This document shows, in pieces, positions 32,784 to 44,795 of a DNA stretch of 60,000 bases; position 1 is the stretch's first letter, and each line of letters opens with the position of its first letter. Position numbers and translations under genes: made by a program. The notes beneath the pieces are model-generated. The model made no database searches. It was not told where the DNA came from and saw only the letters and a list, made by a program, of their open reading frames with translations. Source of the DNA: Owenia fusiformis (taxonomy: Eukaryota > Annelida > Polychaeta > Sabellida > Oweniidae); NCBI GenBank assembly GCA_903813345.2, contig CAIIXF020000002.1:22460455-22520454 (forward strand), in the 5' to 3' direction.

Positions 32784-34501
32784 TAATAGGGATGTTTCAG
32801 CTATTCGGAATCTGAAAGTGAGCTTTACAGGGAAAGTGAAAGTCAGATTTCAGGGGTCATGTCATAAGTTCAGTTGCATTAAACGTTTATTATAACTGAT
32901 AAATCAATAGTTTCAAAGCTAAATGTGCTTTTTAGAGAATATAGCAACATTAAAATAATTTCAAGATGCTTTTATTTGTTATTCGCTGTGGATTACATTT
33001 ATTAGAAATATGACACAAAGTATATTCTCTTGTACTGAATATTACATGTATTGATAGAACAGTTGATTGAGCAGTTTAAGTAGTCTCAAAGAGATTAACC
33101 CTCCTTATAATAAGACCGGCACACAATTTGCCAGATGTTGTCGTGGGTGGCGAAAAAGTGTACCTATAACCTTAAAAACCTTGATGTGACCAATCACTTG
33201 CTCTACATAACTCCGCCTACTCCCAATTTTTCTGTTTAGCCGCTTTCATTTTTTACGTAAATTTAGGGGTTTTCTGCGTATTTCAGAACTTTTATACTTC
33301 CTAAGGAGTGGGTATCGACATGGATATATTTTATCAGCTAAAAGTCTACAGTCTTCAGGGAATACTAAAGGTCCCCCGGGCCCAATATTTGCCATATAGC
33401 CAAATGTTTGTGCATCATTCATATGACCTAAAAAGCCACTATGGACATAACGAAGGTCATTGTCATTATCTACTATTACTTGGGTATGCATACAATGGTA
33501 TCCTCTATTTCCAGAGTAAAAAGTGCTTGGGGTTCATTTTCTGGCCTGTTAATTTCATGGGATGTTCCATCAATAGAGCCTCGTGACACAGTTGTAATGC
33601 TAACACCGAACATCAGGAAGAGTAGAGGATAACAAGGGTATGATCTCAGCCAGATCAATGTGAGGAGTAGTCTATTGTGAGGTGACATGTTATGTCGCAT
33701 ACCAAAAGTTCTAGGCAGAAAATTACCAACCATCTCATGAAACGTATTAACTGTTTCACCAACAGTTTCAAAAAACTCATATGGGTGTTTTTCAAATAAT
33801 CCAAGGACATCTCGTCCTTGCCAATTGTTGTTATCTGCGCCCAATCTGTTATGAAAATTTAACAACAGATCTGGAGGAGGCGCCAATAAAAACAATAGGG
33901 TTGGAATTATCTCACTTTGAAGGCCTTCTGGTGGTGGTGCAGCTAGAAACATAAGCAATGCAACTAATGCATGCTTCTCTCTTAGGCTCAAAGTGCGCAT
34001 TCTACTGAAAATACAATCATAAAAATACTTCACTATTTTTGACATTCTCCCTGAACAAATTGCCTAAACAACTCAGGATCTATTTCAAAAGCTTCAATGG
34101 GTATATAGTATGAGAGTAGACTATATATAGTATTTGTATATATACAATACATTCATTGAAGTATTTAATACTATTCATATAAATAAAACACTTATTGCCT
34201 TCTTCATTGATGTTCACTCTTCACAGGAATTGACTGTAATATTTCGGAACAGAAAGGTATGTATTCATTATTGTTTATGATTCTCTTGATAATAATTGAG
34301 TCTAATATTAGGTATTGAGTTATCTTCATCTGAGTCTGAGAGTAACTAGTGGAGTGTACAAACGGATAAAATTCTGAAATAAATTTTGGAAATAAATTGT
34401 TGTTTCTTTCTAAACCCTTATGACATGACCCCTGAAATCTGACTTTCACTTTCCCTGTAAAGCCCACTTTCAGATTCCGAATAGCTGAAACATCCCTATT
34501 A
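32784..34501. mobile_element. PIF/Harbinger-like transposon with 86-bp TIRs
   Basis: A 1718-bp element. The left end TAATAGGGATGTTTCAGCTA (32784) and the inverted right end (34501) match over about 86 bp with almost no differences, an indication of relatively recent insertion. It carries one minus-strand transposase. The duplication is ambiguous because the ends are themselves TAA/TTA; a TWA target would fit Harbinger. Confidence 0.85.
33246..34045 (-). pseudogene. PIF/Harbinger-like (DDE_Tnp_4) transposase, frameshifted
   Basis: The N-terminal part (34045-33540) shows LLLTLIWLRSYPCYPLLFLMFGVSITTVSR, the usual HTH-like lead-in. Then comes the first catalytic Asp in SIDGTSHEINRPENEPQ, with VSR joined almost directly to it; about 40 residues normally between them are missing. 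A one-base gain in a homopolymer near 33535 shifts the frame. The other frame continues YSGNRGYHCMHTQVIVD, the second Asp in GFLGHMNDAQTFGYM and the third acidic region in LADKIYPCRYPLL. All three catalytic positions are therefore still visible. The SANT/Myb-like partner protein of autonomous Harbingers is absent. Confidence 0.8.
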
Positions 34502-36990
34502 CTCTCAGGCTAATTTGTACAAATTCTCAGTGAATTTGGTCAATCAGTTGCTGAGAAAATACTTGGCAAAAAGTGTCTCATTTTTTGGAACACCCGATAT
34601 ATATGTATTGTTTGAATGCTGTAAAGGTAAGTGATGAGTCCCTGTAATACATATATTTGCAATGAGCCAACATAGCTCTTGTCTTCTTATTTTACGCTAT
34701 TGCAACAAAATACATTTGGACAGTTCTTTAAAGCAACCCTTACTGTCCTGATATTGGTTTCTTGTCTGTTACTGGTGCTTTGAAATGTTCTTCCACACAG
34801 ATGGCTTTGAAGTTTCACTACAAATGGCCCGTCACCCTAAACAAGCAATTTCCATGTCTTGTGATATTCTCTGGGAAGGTCGGGAAGGTGGTCAGCCTTG
34901 TGACAAATGAGTGACCCAAGATGTCCACCCTGGAAATTAGAGCGACTGTGGAAGATGGTAGTACATATGGGAAAAGGGATATCAAGGTTCATGAGGCGAG
35001 GTATTGGCAAAGGTCCATAAGGGGGTAATGGGTGAAGCAGAAGATGTGTCCTGCACAAGGTTATCTGATATATTTACGGAAAGCCAATGTTTCCATCGGC
35101 CTGCAAAATTATAAAAAAATAAACAATCCAATGCTGTGGCCTTATGTGTACAAGGGAACCTACTGCTTTGAAGACTGGAATTTAAGCTTTTCATTGTTGT
35201 ATGATATTCATGTATTGCCTCCACCAAACATTTCCTCCATCTAAAGCATGAGTCTCATGTGCCCTAAAACATGCATTTTTTATTTATTTTACTTTAAGGA
35301 GAGGCATGGACTTTTGCAAGCTTCTTGTTTTCTTTGGCCCAAGTGTGGATGGGAAATCTGTTTCTTCCCCTGATGTACGTGTACTGTTAAGAGTAGATCT
35401 GCAAAAATAAAAATTCAATAGCAAAGCATGCATGGTCAATTATGTTAATAATTGGATCCCTGCATGTACCACCCTCAGAGAACTTAATGTAGTCTATGGA
35501 GAGGTGTGCATCTTGATTTTTTATGAATACGTTATGTATATCTTTGATTCCAAAATTTGACAACTAGTTGCACCTACATGTAGATCTGTGTCAATCCCAT
35601 ATTTCATATAACATCATTTTTATTTAAGTTTCAATATGCCCAACTCAGCCCGATATTGGTTCAAGTTAAGTGATTTGTCAGACATTGGACCACTCTGGCC
35701 TAAAGCCATTCTCAAGGCACTTAAGCCATAACGATATTGTCCATTGACCAAGTTATCACTTAGATTGTTTAGTAGCATTACTGGTGTTCCAATCTTTAGA
35801 TGGAGTTAAGGTAGAGCTGTACTTTTTTCAAGTGATGTTTCATGTGTAACGACCCATCAGCTTGTCTACTATTTCCAATGGTTTATATCTGGTCTGATGT
35901 GCCGTTACAGATCCTCTTATTTGCATTGTTTCAACTACATTAACCAATAATTGCACTGTTCACCAGTAAGGAGTTTTACTGTACTATTTCTGCTTACTTT
36001 AGTAAAGGTCACCATGACTCATACGCTTGTGCAACGTTTGGCCTGTTCACTCTATACAATTCTGCTTACAGGATATAGGTCCATTGGTCATATTGCCTTA
36101 TTGTGATTACTTTGACTTATGTATGTTATTTAGTATGTCTATTCTGTTGTATGCATGTTTACAAATATGTACATAACTTTAGTTTCTCTTATTTTGAACT
36201 GTGATTCATCTTGTCATGTGATTTGGCGTAGGGATTTTATGCACTATTTTGTCTTTGGAATTATTTCAATCATGGCAGACCATTTTGTGTTTTCTCCTCA
36301 TTTTCTTGGATTTATAGCAGTTTGCGTTGGTGAATCGTGGTGCATTGTGGTTCAAGGTAATTATAATGATATATTTTAATTGTTCTATGACTTTGAATGG
36401 AATTGTTTCAGTAATTGACCAGTAATTGAGATGTGAACTTTTGAAGTGATTTCCATGCATTTTCATGTAATTTCGTCTCGATTTCTCATCAAATTATCAA
36501 TGTTATCAACGTAATTAGCAAGGTTTCATTATTTGAAGTATACTGAAATTACCAGTGAATGTAAAATATGACCTTTTTAATGAAAGATAGGGGCTATCTG
36601 TGGTTTTGGATATGGGAACAGCCTGTTCTAGCTTGAGTGAGTCATCATCTAGCTCCTATTAGCTAAGCTCTCCTTCTAGCCTTTTACAGCCACTTTACTG
36701 TGATTTAAGTGTTTGATTGGTCTTGGTGTATTTCAATTGTGTATGTAACTTATATAAACTTACTTGTACTAATTATATGTGATTATTTTATAATTCTTGA
36801 AATAGATTAGATAATTTTAAACTTGTTGTTCTGTTTATCTTTAGGGAGTTTTGTAAGATATGTTTATTCCCCCTCCCACTTACATTTGACTTCCATTGAC
36901 TTGACATGATACACGTGACTTCTAGCCAATTCCAGTTCCCTATGTTAACTGCAACTGTAACACCCCCCCCCCCATTCTAGTCACGTGTTA
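34502..36990. other. Gene-less stretch
   Basis: No domain-bearing ORF or splice-supported exon. TTCTAGC-type motifs near 36640-36690 and 36918 resemble the core of the adjacent minisatellite and may be diverged outliers of it. Confidence 0.5.
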
Positions 36991-36994
36991 CCCA

Positions 36995-37942
36995 TAGCTA
37001 GAAGTGACTGGAACCCTTATACATCCTTGGTACCTGTAGCTAGAAGTGGCTGGAACCCTTATACATCCTTGGTACCCGTAGCTAGAAGTGGCTAGAACCC
37101 TTATACATCCTTGGTACCCTTAGCTAGAAGTGGCTAGAACCCTTATACATCCTTGGTACCCGTAGCTAGAAGTGGCTGGAACCCTTATACATCCTTGGTA
37201 CCTGTAGCTAGAAGTGGCTGGAACCCTTATACTTCCTTGGTACCCGTAGCTAGAAGTGGCTAGAACCCTTATACATCCTTGGTACCCTTAGCTAGAAGTG
37301 GCTAGAACCCTTATACATCCTTGGTACCCGTAGCTAGAAGTGGCTGGAACCCTTATACATCCTCGGTACCCGTAGCTAGAAGTGGCTAGAACCCTTATAC
37401 ATCCTTGGTACCCGTAGCTAGAAGTGGCTAGAACCCTTATACATCCTTGGTACCCATAGCTAGAAGTGGCTAGAACCCTTATACTTCCTTGGTACCCATA
37501 GCTAGAAGTGGCTAGAACCCTTATACATCCTTGGTACCCGTAGCTAGAAGTGGCTAGAACCCTTATACATCCTCGGTACCCATAGCTAGAAGTGGCTAGA
37601 ACCCTTATACTTCCTTGGTACCCATAGCTAGAAGTGGCTAGAACCCTTATACTTCCTTGGTACCCATAGCTAGAAGTGGCTAGAACCCTTATACATCCTT
37701 GGTACCCATAGCTAGAAGTGGCTAGAACCCTTATACTTCCTTGGTACCCATAGCTAGAAGTGGCTAGAACCCTTATACATCCCAGGTTACCCTTGCTAGA
37801 AGTGGCTAGAACCATTATACATCCTGGATAACGGCTGCTAGAAGTGGCTAGAACCCTTATACATCCCAGGTGACCGTTGCTAGAAGTGGCTAGAACCACT
37901 ATTCACCCTAGATACCATTGCTAGAAGTGGCTAGAACCCCCA
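36995..37942. repeat. 42-bp minisatellite, about 23 copies
   Basis: The unit contains GTAGCTAGAAGTGGCTAGAA followed by CCCTTATACATCCTTGGTAC. Copies are near identical from 37020 to 37770 and diverge at both edges (for example CCCAGGTTACCCTTGCTAG). Because 42 is divisible by three, an open minus-strand frame of 203 codons with a 14-residue repeat (GCIRVLATSSYGYQ) appears; I regard that as a by-product, not a gene. Confidence 0.95.
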
Positions 37943-39190
37943 GTTTATTAATATAAACAGCATTAGTCCCATTTATAACGTGTAGCCAGACAGTTAACAC
38001 ATTTATTACTGATTGACTATAAGACTTATGACAGACTGAGTAAGGACTTATAAACCCATATGCAATTGTCTTATTATTGAATTGTTACTGTTTAAGTGAT
38101 ACTACTTTGGAACATGATAACAGTCTGGGACTGTGTAATGCCAAGGCTACGCTACACTTGTATGGCAGATGCATGGCCTAGGATTGTTACACATGTTACA
38201 TCTCTAGGACCAGCCTCAAGAGTTCAGATTAGTAGGTGTTCACATTTAAAAGTTTTCAAGTCCATCGGAGTTAAGTCAGTTAAGTTAGAACTGACAAAAA
38301 ATATTTACATTCAGAAGCGTTATGGTTAGGTGTTTGGATATAAAGGTTTCTGTTTGCTCATATCTTTTTAGTCTTCATTCTTGTCCTACTTGTAATATTT
38401 CACCAATTACCTTGAAAAATATTCTGTTTTAAATAGGCTTCATTTAGATATTTTGGTTGTAAAGGAACAACAATATCTTTAAAGTCCCCGGTAAATTGGG
38501 CTACGTATACCGCCGTGTTTACATTAGGGGATTAGAAGAGTTTATTTTTTATTTAGGTATGCAAGCTATATCAATATTGGGCCTTCATTCATGTACTCGT
38601 GTGCATGTAATCAGCATGCCCTTCAATATTATGTAAACCAGGCTATTCAAGTACTACACAATGTACACTATTTATGTGTGTACTACATGGGAATACAATT
38701 CCCTGGGAAACAAACCACAAATACTTTTTATATGTTCAAAATGAGCCATTTGATTAATGCATACACTAAATAGCTTCATAAATAACATCTACAAAGTATA
38801 TCTAATAGTAATTTTTAATTTCAAGGGTGAAACTTACTTGGTTACGATTATACGGGGAATCAACACGGAACAAAGATTGTTCACCTTCCTGGCTTACCTC
38901 TGAAGCCTGTACCTGGTAATCTCTTTATATAGGTTAGCGAGAGAGGTGCGCCTGCGCAGTTTTAAACTTTGGCGCACACTTTAAGTCAAAAAAGTCATGT
39001 ATTTATCCTAGTTTTTAATCACAATTTAGATGACATGATTCACCTTGAAAATTGCAAATCATGAAAATGTCGAACATTATTGATGTTGCCATGTTTATAT
39101 CAGTAGTATAATTTAAGTCCAAGTAGCATCTATATCTAAGAATTAATTTGAAATGTTTCTTTGTAATTGTTTATCCTCACTAGCACACTC
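37943..39190. other. Gene-less stretch with a Tigger-family end fragment
   Basis: About 38200-38340 (AGGACCAGC, GTTCAGATTAGTAGGTGTTC) resembles the terminal region of the Tigger-like element at 23284. No gene recognised. Confidence 0.4.
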
Positions 39191-39192
39191 AC

Positions 39193-39429
39193 TTTGCCTT
39201 CAGGAAATAAAGTCACAGTTTCAACATCCTCATCATCTTTCTGTTGTCTCCTTGACCCTTTCTTGGTCGAAATCATATAGAATGCTTTTGCGTCTAATGT
39301 TTTCTCAGGGGATGTTATCAACTTTATTCTCACTTGATTCAGTTGATTCTGCTTCAGTATACAATCAGTAGTATAGTAGACTTTGAGCTTTCTGGGGGAA
39401 TTCAGAGTGTAGAGTTTTAGAAACGACAT
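39193..39429 (-). CDS. Possible host exon, 79 codons
   Basis: On the minus strand a pyrimidine-rich acceptor (TATTTTTCTTGCAG) lies directly before ATGTCGTTTC. The frame stays open and ends at a GTGAGT donor after ...VETVTLFPEGK. Sequence includes LKLYTLNSPRKLKVYYTTD and a basic/acidic patch KKGSRRQQKDDEDVE. No domain recognised. The splice-site pair and length in phase make it one of the better candidates for a non-TE exon, but neighbouring exons were not found. Confidence 0.35.
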
Positions 39430-39487
39430 CTGCAAGAAAAATACAATAAATTAGTTTGTAGAAAGGAGGTAACACTTTTCATGAGAT

Positions 39488-40040
39488 TGTACAAGGGATG
39501 ATCCAAAAGTAAGGTGAGCACGCAGCTGCCATTTCAAAAAATCCCTCATGATCAATCTCACAAAGTCAATTAAAGAAGACCAAGACAGAGCTAAATATAA
39601 TGATCATTGTTAGTCCTTGTTATCTGTTCTTGGGTTCATCATGAAAAATCCTAGAAAGACAGATCAGGTAATGTACAGGGTGGGCCAAAAAACCAATACC
39701 CAAGTTTAAAGATGAATATCACATGATATATGTTAAACCATACCATGTATTATATATCATTTGAAAGATAAATCATTTCCTATGACACCATCCGCTTGAA
39801 AATTCTTTGCTTTCTTGAGGAGTAAGAGGCTAAAATTGACACCAGGGGTGTCATGAACGACCCAAAAATTATTCACTGCAGATTTCAAAAAGGTGGAAAA
39901 TGGAGGGAAATTTGAATTTTACCATATTCAAAAGAGGTACATTTATTCAAGTTTAGTGCAAAAGTCACCCATAATACTTGTTTAATCAATTATGCAATTA
40001 CTCTTGGATAAATTCATAATGATTCAGACAAGCATATTGA
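39488..40040. other. Gene-less stretch with two transposon-end-like sequences
   Basis: GGATGATCCAAAAGTAAGGT (about 39496) and TACAGGGTGGGCCAAAAAAC (about 39674) look like single mariner/IS630-type termini. Inverted partners were not found, so these are probably truncated copies. Confidence 0.35.
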
Positions 40041-40069
40041 GAGCAGGCCTGTCAACTGTCAATGTGTCA

Positions 40070-40580
40070 GTATATTATATGTCTTTAAAAGACCGATTAA
40101 CCGTTCCATGTGGACACGCTTGCTCGCAACTTTTCTATCCTTCAGCACAGTGTCTCCATCCATGCGGGTTTTCTTTGAAAAGAATTCTGGAATGAATTAA
40201 TCTTCACATCATATGGCGCAAATATGTCCTGGACATTAAAGCCATTGTCAGCCATAATACTGTCCCCTGGGTCATAGCAACTCAGGTCTGATCACTCGAT
40301 GATCTGTTGATCACTGGCACTTCCATCAAATGCTGGTGAACAATATGAGTATTGCCCTCCTGGAGTAGGCCTATCAGTGTCTTCAGTGTTACGATTTTTG
40401 TATGTCGAAAATCTTGCTCTCTGGGCCGCAGGGGCTTTTGGCTTCTTGATAGGGCTTCTGTGCGAAAGACCTAACATATTTTGCCATGCACTGCGCCTAT
40501 TCATTTGGCAATTCAGTTGTGAATTTTCTTTATATTTATATTCATGTAAATTGTATTTAATGAATTGATCGAATAACACG
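40070..40580 (-). pseudogene. DDE_Tnp_4-type transposase fragment
   Basis: The minus strand reads RARFSTYKNRNTED, TPGGQYSYCSPAFDGSASDQQIIE (40480-40292), then in a shifted frame GDSIMADNGFNVQDIFAPYDV, then RKVASKRVHMERLIGLLKTY. These are the S-x-YK-x2-NT, SD, D-x-x-MAD-x-GF and R-x-H-x-ER blocks of IS5/Harbinger-related DDE_Tnp_4 transposases. The N-terminal part with the first Asp is missing, and at least two frameshifts are present. Confidence 0.7.
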
Positions 40581-40599
40581 ACATCTATATGACGTCTTA

Positions 40600-41035
40600 T
40601 GTATCAGCTCTTTGAAAAGTGAGTGTCAATTCACACATGCGCATCGTGTTCGTTTTGAAATTTTCTTCCAAATTTGTTGAGTTCTCTTGCAGAAATTGCT
40701 TATTCCCCTCCATCCATTTTGTACGATCACCGGGCGTGAATCTAACAATAGGGAAAAAAATTTAAAATCCAGTCATTTATATTTTATTCAACAATTCAAC
40801 ATATAATTTGTATTTAAACAACTTGAAATTAGAATTATTTCATAATATTTGCTGTTATGATTTTTTATTATCACATCTTAGGTTTCAGTTTGCAAATTTT
40901 GTTGCAGATATTTTACTATCCTCTCTCCATGTAGCATTGTTTTTGTTATAGAAACATTTAGGGTCAGGCTCATAAAACACAGGTTTTGTTTAATATTGAA
41001 CAGTTGTACCTTTAAATGTGTATGGTTTAGTTCCA
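40600..41035. other. Gene-less stretch between two transposase fragments
   Basis: Nothing recognised. Confidence 0.45.
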
Positions 41036-41040
41036 GTCCT

Positions 41041-42254
41041 TTATTCATGCATGCATATTGAACCATTTTCATTGTTACTCAATTCACTAGCAGTAGCAGG
41101 AATTAATCTGTTTGCTGTTGCAGCAGCCATTTTTTTGGAGCCTTGGTCTTGCGCAATCACAGTGTGGTGTCCTGCAATTCCCAAGTACCAAAGCACAGAT
41201 ACCACATGGGCACAGCAACCAGCAATTCGTTGGCCAGTCTTGCACTGACAGTACCAGGCTTTAATTGGATTCTCACCATTCTCATATTGTATCCACAATT
41301 GTTACTTAGTTGCACCAATGAACCTGGGGTGGATCTTAATACGGATCAGGTCATCAGCATCAAAATACTAAGCTTGTTTACCCCATCCTCAGTGAAGTGT
41401 TGCTCAGTGTATGCGGGGGCCTGCTTTATCTGGTACTTCCCAAATGTGATACCCCTGAGATACTCTTTAGTGAGTCTGGGGAAGTCGATCACTGCATCTG
41501 ATGCATCAATATTGATCCAAACTTTCCTAGGAGGCATATCTTTAAATCATCTTTCTGTCTCAACAACATTTCCCTCGCTATATCTACTTCATCTGGCACA
41601 CTGTTCACAATCGGACCTCGGAAAGCATTCAAGGATACAGACATCACTTTTACTTATTTCTCCAGCTTACATACATGCGGTCTACCAATCACATTATCTA
41701 GCATCTTCCATTTCTTCATTCGTCCTTGTTAGCTTTCAACTGATCATCGCAAAACATATGCTCATAAACTTTTGACGCTTTTTTTTACCACTTGCCACTT
41801 TTTTGCATTGAACATAATTCTGCACTTTCTGAGTGTAGAAATATGTTCCATTAACAACAGGGGCAAGAAAAACGTTGCCAAAAAGTTGGGTACCAATTGG
41901 TGTCATGTGTTCATTTAACGCTTGCTCCCTAGTGATGTGATTGAGGCCAAGAAAGAGGGGTACAAAATATTTAAAAAGATCTTCTAAAACTGAATGAAAT
42001 ATGTTGCCAACCACCTGTTTACCTTTCACAGGATCCATTGAGAAGGCTATTGCTATTTGCCCAAAAGAATTATCTGACTTTAATTTCATCCAAAACATTA
42101 AGATAGCATCCCCTTTTGTCCTTAGTTTAGTGTTCCTCACATGTTTCAAATACGGTATGAAGCTCAAAAGTGTCTCCTTGCTGAGAATGGTGAGTGCTAA
42201 ACATTTATTGTTATCCATGGTGCTAAGTTCAAACCCTTTTAAAGATCCTTTCAA
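41041..42254 (-). pseudogene. DDE transposase with C-terminal SWIM zinc finger, broken
   Basis: Order on the minus strand: ILMFWMKLKSDNSFGQIAIAF, KYFVPLFLGLNHITREQALNEHMTPI, then VVNGTYFYTQKVQNYVQCKK, where the usual catalytic Asp of (V/L)DGTY is Asn (42254-41736). After frameshifts: IDFPRLTKEYLRGITFGKYQIKQAPAY (41537-41346). Last is the SWIM module AWYCQCKTGQRIAGCCAHVVSVLWYLG (41298-41041) with all C-x-C...C-x-H ligands kept. The order DDE, DFPxLT...YQxKQA, SWIM is that of a widespread DDE_Tnp_4-related family in invertebrates. The D-to-N change and several stops make it dead. Confidence 0.75.
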
Positions 42255-42342
42255 ACATAACTATAATTAATATGTATTGTTTCCAATGAAGACAATCTGT
42301 CATGAGACACCACTGACCTTGTGGTGAAGGCAACAAAGTACA

Positions 42343-42541
42343 ATGGCAGAACAGTCACACTCACAACTTGTCACACCGAGTGTACATGCTATTTTAAGCA
42401 AAATATTGGGGTACAGTGAAGGAACTCATGCTTTGACAGCCTTTTCAGGAGTATCAGGGACTTGTTCCAAGTTATTATCTCTTTTTGAAAATGACGAGGT
42501 TCATCTAACCTGTCAATCCTGCGAGTTCTTTCAGTTGCAAC
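42343..42541 (+). pseudogene. Unrecognised ORF interrupted by foldback element V
   Basis: The plus-strand frame from ATG at 42343 (MAEQSHSQLVTPSVHAIL...) reaches the 9-bp AGTTGCAAC at 42533-42541, where V begins. Beyond V, from 48596, the frame continues as QMAPGPAAYQLFWTDL to a stop that overlaps a GTAAGC donor-like site. The minus strand across the same join is also open, so the coding strand, and even whether it is coding, is uncertain. No family recognised. Confidence 0.3.
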
Positions 42542-42639
42542 CAACAGTGTCAAGATATAGGGACAGAAAATATTGACATTTTAAAAGAACCGTTTTTTTC
42601 GTTTTGTTATTATGGAAAGTCAAACATGACTGATGATGT

Positions 42640-43300
42640 TTTATGTAGGCATTTATGTATGATACTTAACCATACTCTACGAAGAATGGATGATTTTTGT
42701 AGGCATTCATGTAGGCATTCTTAAAACACGATACTTTGCCTTAAAAACGTTACTTTATTGGTCTCTAACTTTTCTCCTCGAAGAATGGATGATTTTTAGG
42801 TAAGCATTTTCAAAACACAGTACTTTGCCAATAAAACGTTACTTTATCGGACTTTGACTTCTCCCCACAAAGAATGTATGACTTTTTATGTAGGCATTCT
42901 TAAAACACGTTACTTTGCCTTAAAAACGTTACTTTATTGGACTTTAACTTTTCTCCTCGAAGAATGGATGATTTTTAGGTAGGCATTTTCAAAACACAGT
43001 ACTCTGCCAATAAAAGGTTACTTTCGTGGACTCTGACTTTTCTCCTCGAAGAATGGATGATTTTTAGGTAGGCATTTTCAAAGCACAGTACTTTGCCGAT
43101 AAAACGTTACTTTCGTGGACTCTAACTTTTCTCCTCGAAGAATGGATGATTTTTTAGGTAGGCATTTTCAAAACACAGTACTTTACAAACGTTACTTTCG
43201 TGGACTCGCGTGGACTCTAACTGTTTCCATGCCAAGTTGTTAAAACACGTTACTTGGCCAGTTTATTCCTTCAAGTGTCGAACATTTTAGCCTGGCATTT
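42640..43300 (+). repeat. V left arm: about 7 copies of a 90-bp repeat
   Basis: The unit includes CGAAGAATGGATGATTTTT, TAGGCATT, AAAACACAGTACTTTGCC and AACGTTACTTT. Copies start near 42685, 42777, 42868, 42957, 43046 and 43136. Confidence 0.9.
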
Positions 43301-43520
43301 TTAAAACGGAGTGGCTCCAGGACCGACAATTGTCGGTACTGGAGACTGTCCAGGGGTATTTGCTGGGGTACCGACAATTGTCGGCACTCTATCGTCACCT
43401 AGTAGTGTCAGATAGAGAACCGACAATTGTCGGTACGCAAGTGGCTGCTACGTGTTTTTGCTAGAGAGCCGACAATTTCATAAATAAATTCACTACTTTT
43501 AATTCCATAAATAACTTCAT

Positions 43521-43591
43521 CAGTGGTAGTCTAGTGGTTAGCGAGCACGATTTGAACACACTCGGTCCCGAGTTCGAATCCCGGCAAGACT
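43521..43591 (+). repeat. tRNA-derived sequence (SINE head or tRNA pseudogene)
   Basis: The A box TAGTCTAGTGG (43527-43537) and B box GTTCGAATC (43572-43580) sit at tRNA spacing, and the region resembles a tRNA-Glu. The acceptor strands (CAGTGGT and CAAGACT) do not pair and the anticodon arm is degraded, so it is not a functional tRNA. A T-run follows at 43593. Sequence after it (AAACATTTTAAAGCTCTTTT) recurs at about 23185 and 44440, consistent with a dispersed SINE body. Confidence 0.6.
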
Positions 43592-44765
43592 TATTTTTTT
43601 CTTTTGAGGGGGGGATAGTGCTTCTTTTGCAGTATGGAATCGTACAGGCATTAACTTGTAGTGAGCCATAATTTATTTCGACAAAAATTGATTCAACTTC
43701 CATCAAAATTGTCCTACAAGCTTCAATTAAAAAACATTTTAAAGCTCTTTTCTTGTTCTATCTAATGGGTCGATATATACAATTAGGAGGGGGGGCGAAA
43801 GCCTCGAAAGCCTCGACCTCTACCCTTACTACGCCATGGCACAGGAGAAATATCTCATTTGGAATATATCACTGTTTACTTTGCGTTTGGTAGCTCTCTC
43901 ATGCGAGATGGAATCGTGGCCATTAACTAAGGGAGCCAAATGCAACTTCCATCAAAAATTGTGCTATAAGGTATGAGTACCGTAATCCAACACCAAATTC
44001 GAAAATTCATAACAATACTTTGCACATATGGCGTTCGTGACCAACTATGAAACGCTTACCCCCCATAGTGTTATATATCAAAATGCACCTGTCCATATAG
44101 GGGTTCGATTGACCTACATCAAATTATAGGGAGTCAGGTTACTTTTTGAGATATCAGCGTCCGTTTATTGTAACTCGCGTTTGCTACCACTTCCTCAATT
44201 CTGATATGACAGGCAAACGCGTAGTAAACATCCTCACGTTCGGAACTATTTTGACCTACATCGCTATTTTCGTAATTCAAATGAAAGTTGAACTCCTCTT
44301 TATTTTGATACCAAATAGTGGCATACTAGGTACCCTAGAAGCCAACTATGGGTTATTTAGAACGATACCACAGGTTTTTAAATGGACTATATACCTTTTG
44401 GCGGATGGATATGGAACCTCATACCATACGATAAGCTCTAAAAAACATTCTAGCTATTTTCTTCTATCTAATGGGTAGCAAACGTCCCTTCCTTTTTATT
44501 GGGTTTTCAACGTTTACTACCATTCCCTGTTCCCGGGCTACCATTTTTTGACTGGGTTTGGTAATCCCCGGGTAACCGGGGCTAATGCCCTCCCCGGGTT
44601 TTGCACTTGTTCCCAAAATATCCGTATGATATCTGAAATATCCCCCCCGCGCATTGCGCATGCGCCAGAAAATTCGAAAATCAAGTCCTCTAGCGTGTAA
44701 ACACAGCATATCTCCCGTACCGACAATTTATTTGTCGGTCCTCTAGCGTGCCACCACATCAGAGT

Positions 44766-44795
44766 CTAGAGTACCGACAATTGTCGGTACTCTAG
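44766..44795. repeat. 30-bp perfect palindrome at the right end of U
   Basis: Each half is CTAGAGTACCGACAA and its complement; the centre is between 44780 and 44781. It is the longest of the U palindromes. Confidence 0.95.

Noticed and set aside
37288-37899. 203-codon protein with 14-residue repeats
   Set aside because: Explained by a 42-bp unit divisible by three; no unique N- or C-terminal sequence.
36995-37942. CRISPR-like array
   Set aside because: The repeats abut directly without unique spacers, the unit is 42 bp throughout, and the genome is eukaryotic; it is a minisatellite.
40043-40060. Second copy of the hAT-like MITE end (GGCCTGTCAACTGTC)
   Set aside because: Only about 15 bases match, and no opposite end or duplication is found; it may be chance next to the transposase C-terminus.
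41143-41775. 210-codon plus-strand ORF
   Set aside because: Antisense to the DDE/SWIM transposase; no motif of its own.
43521-43591. Functional tRNA gene
   Set aside because: Acceptor strands do not pair and the anticodon arm is degenerate, despite intact A and B boxes.
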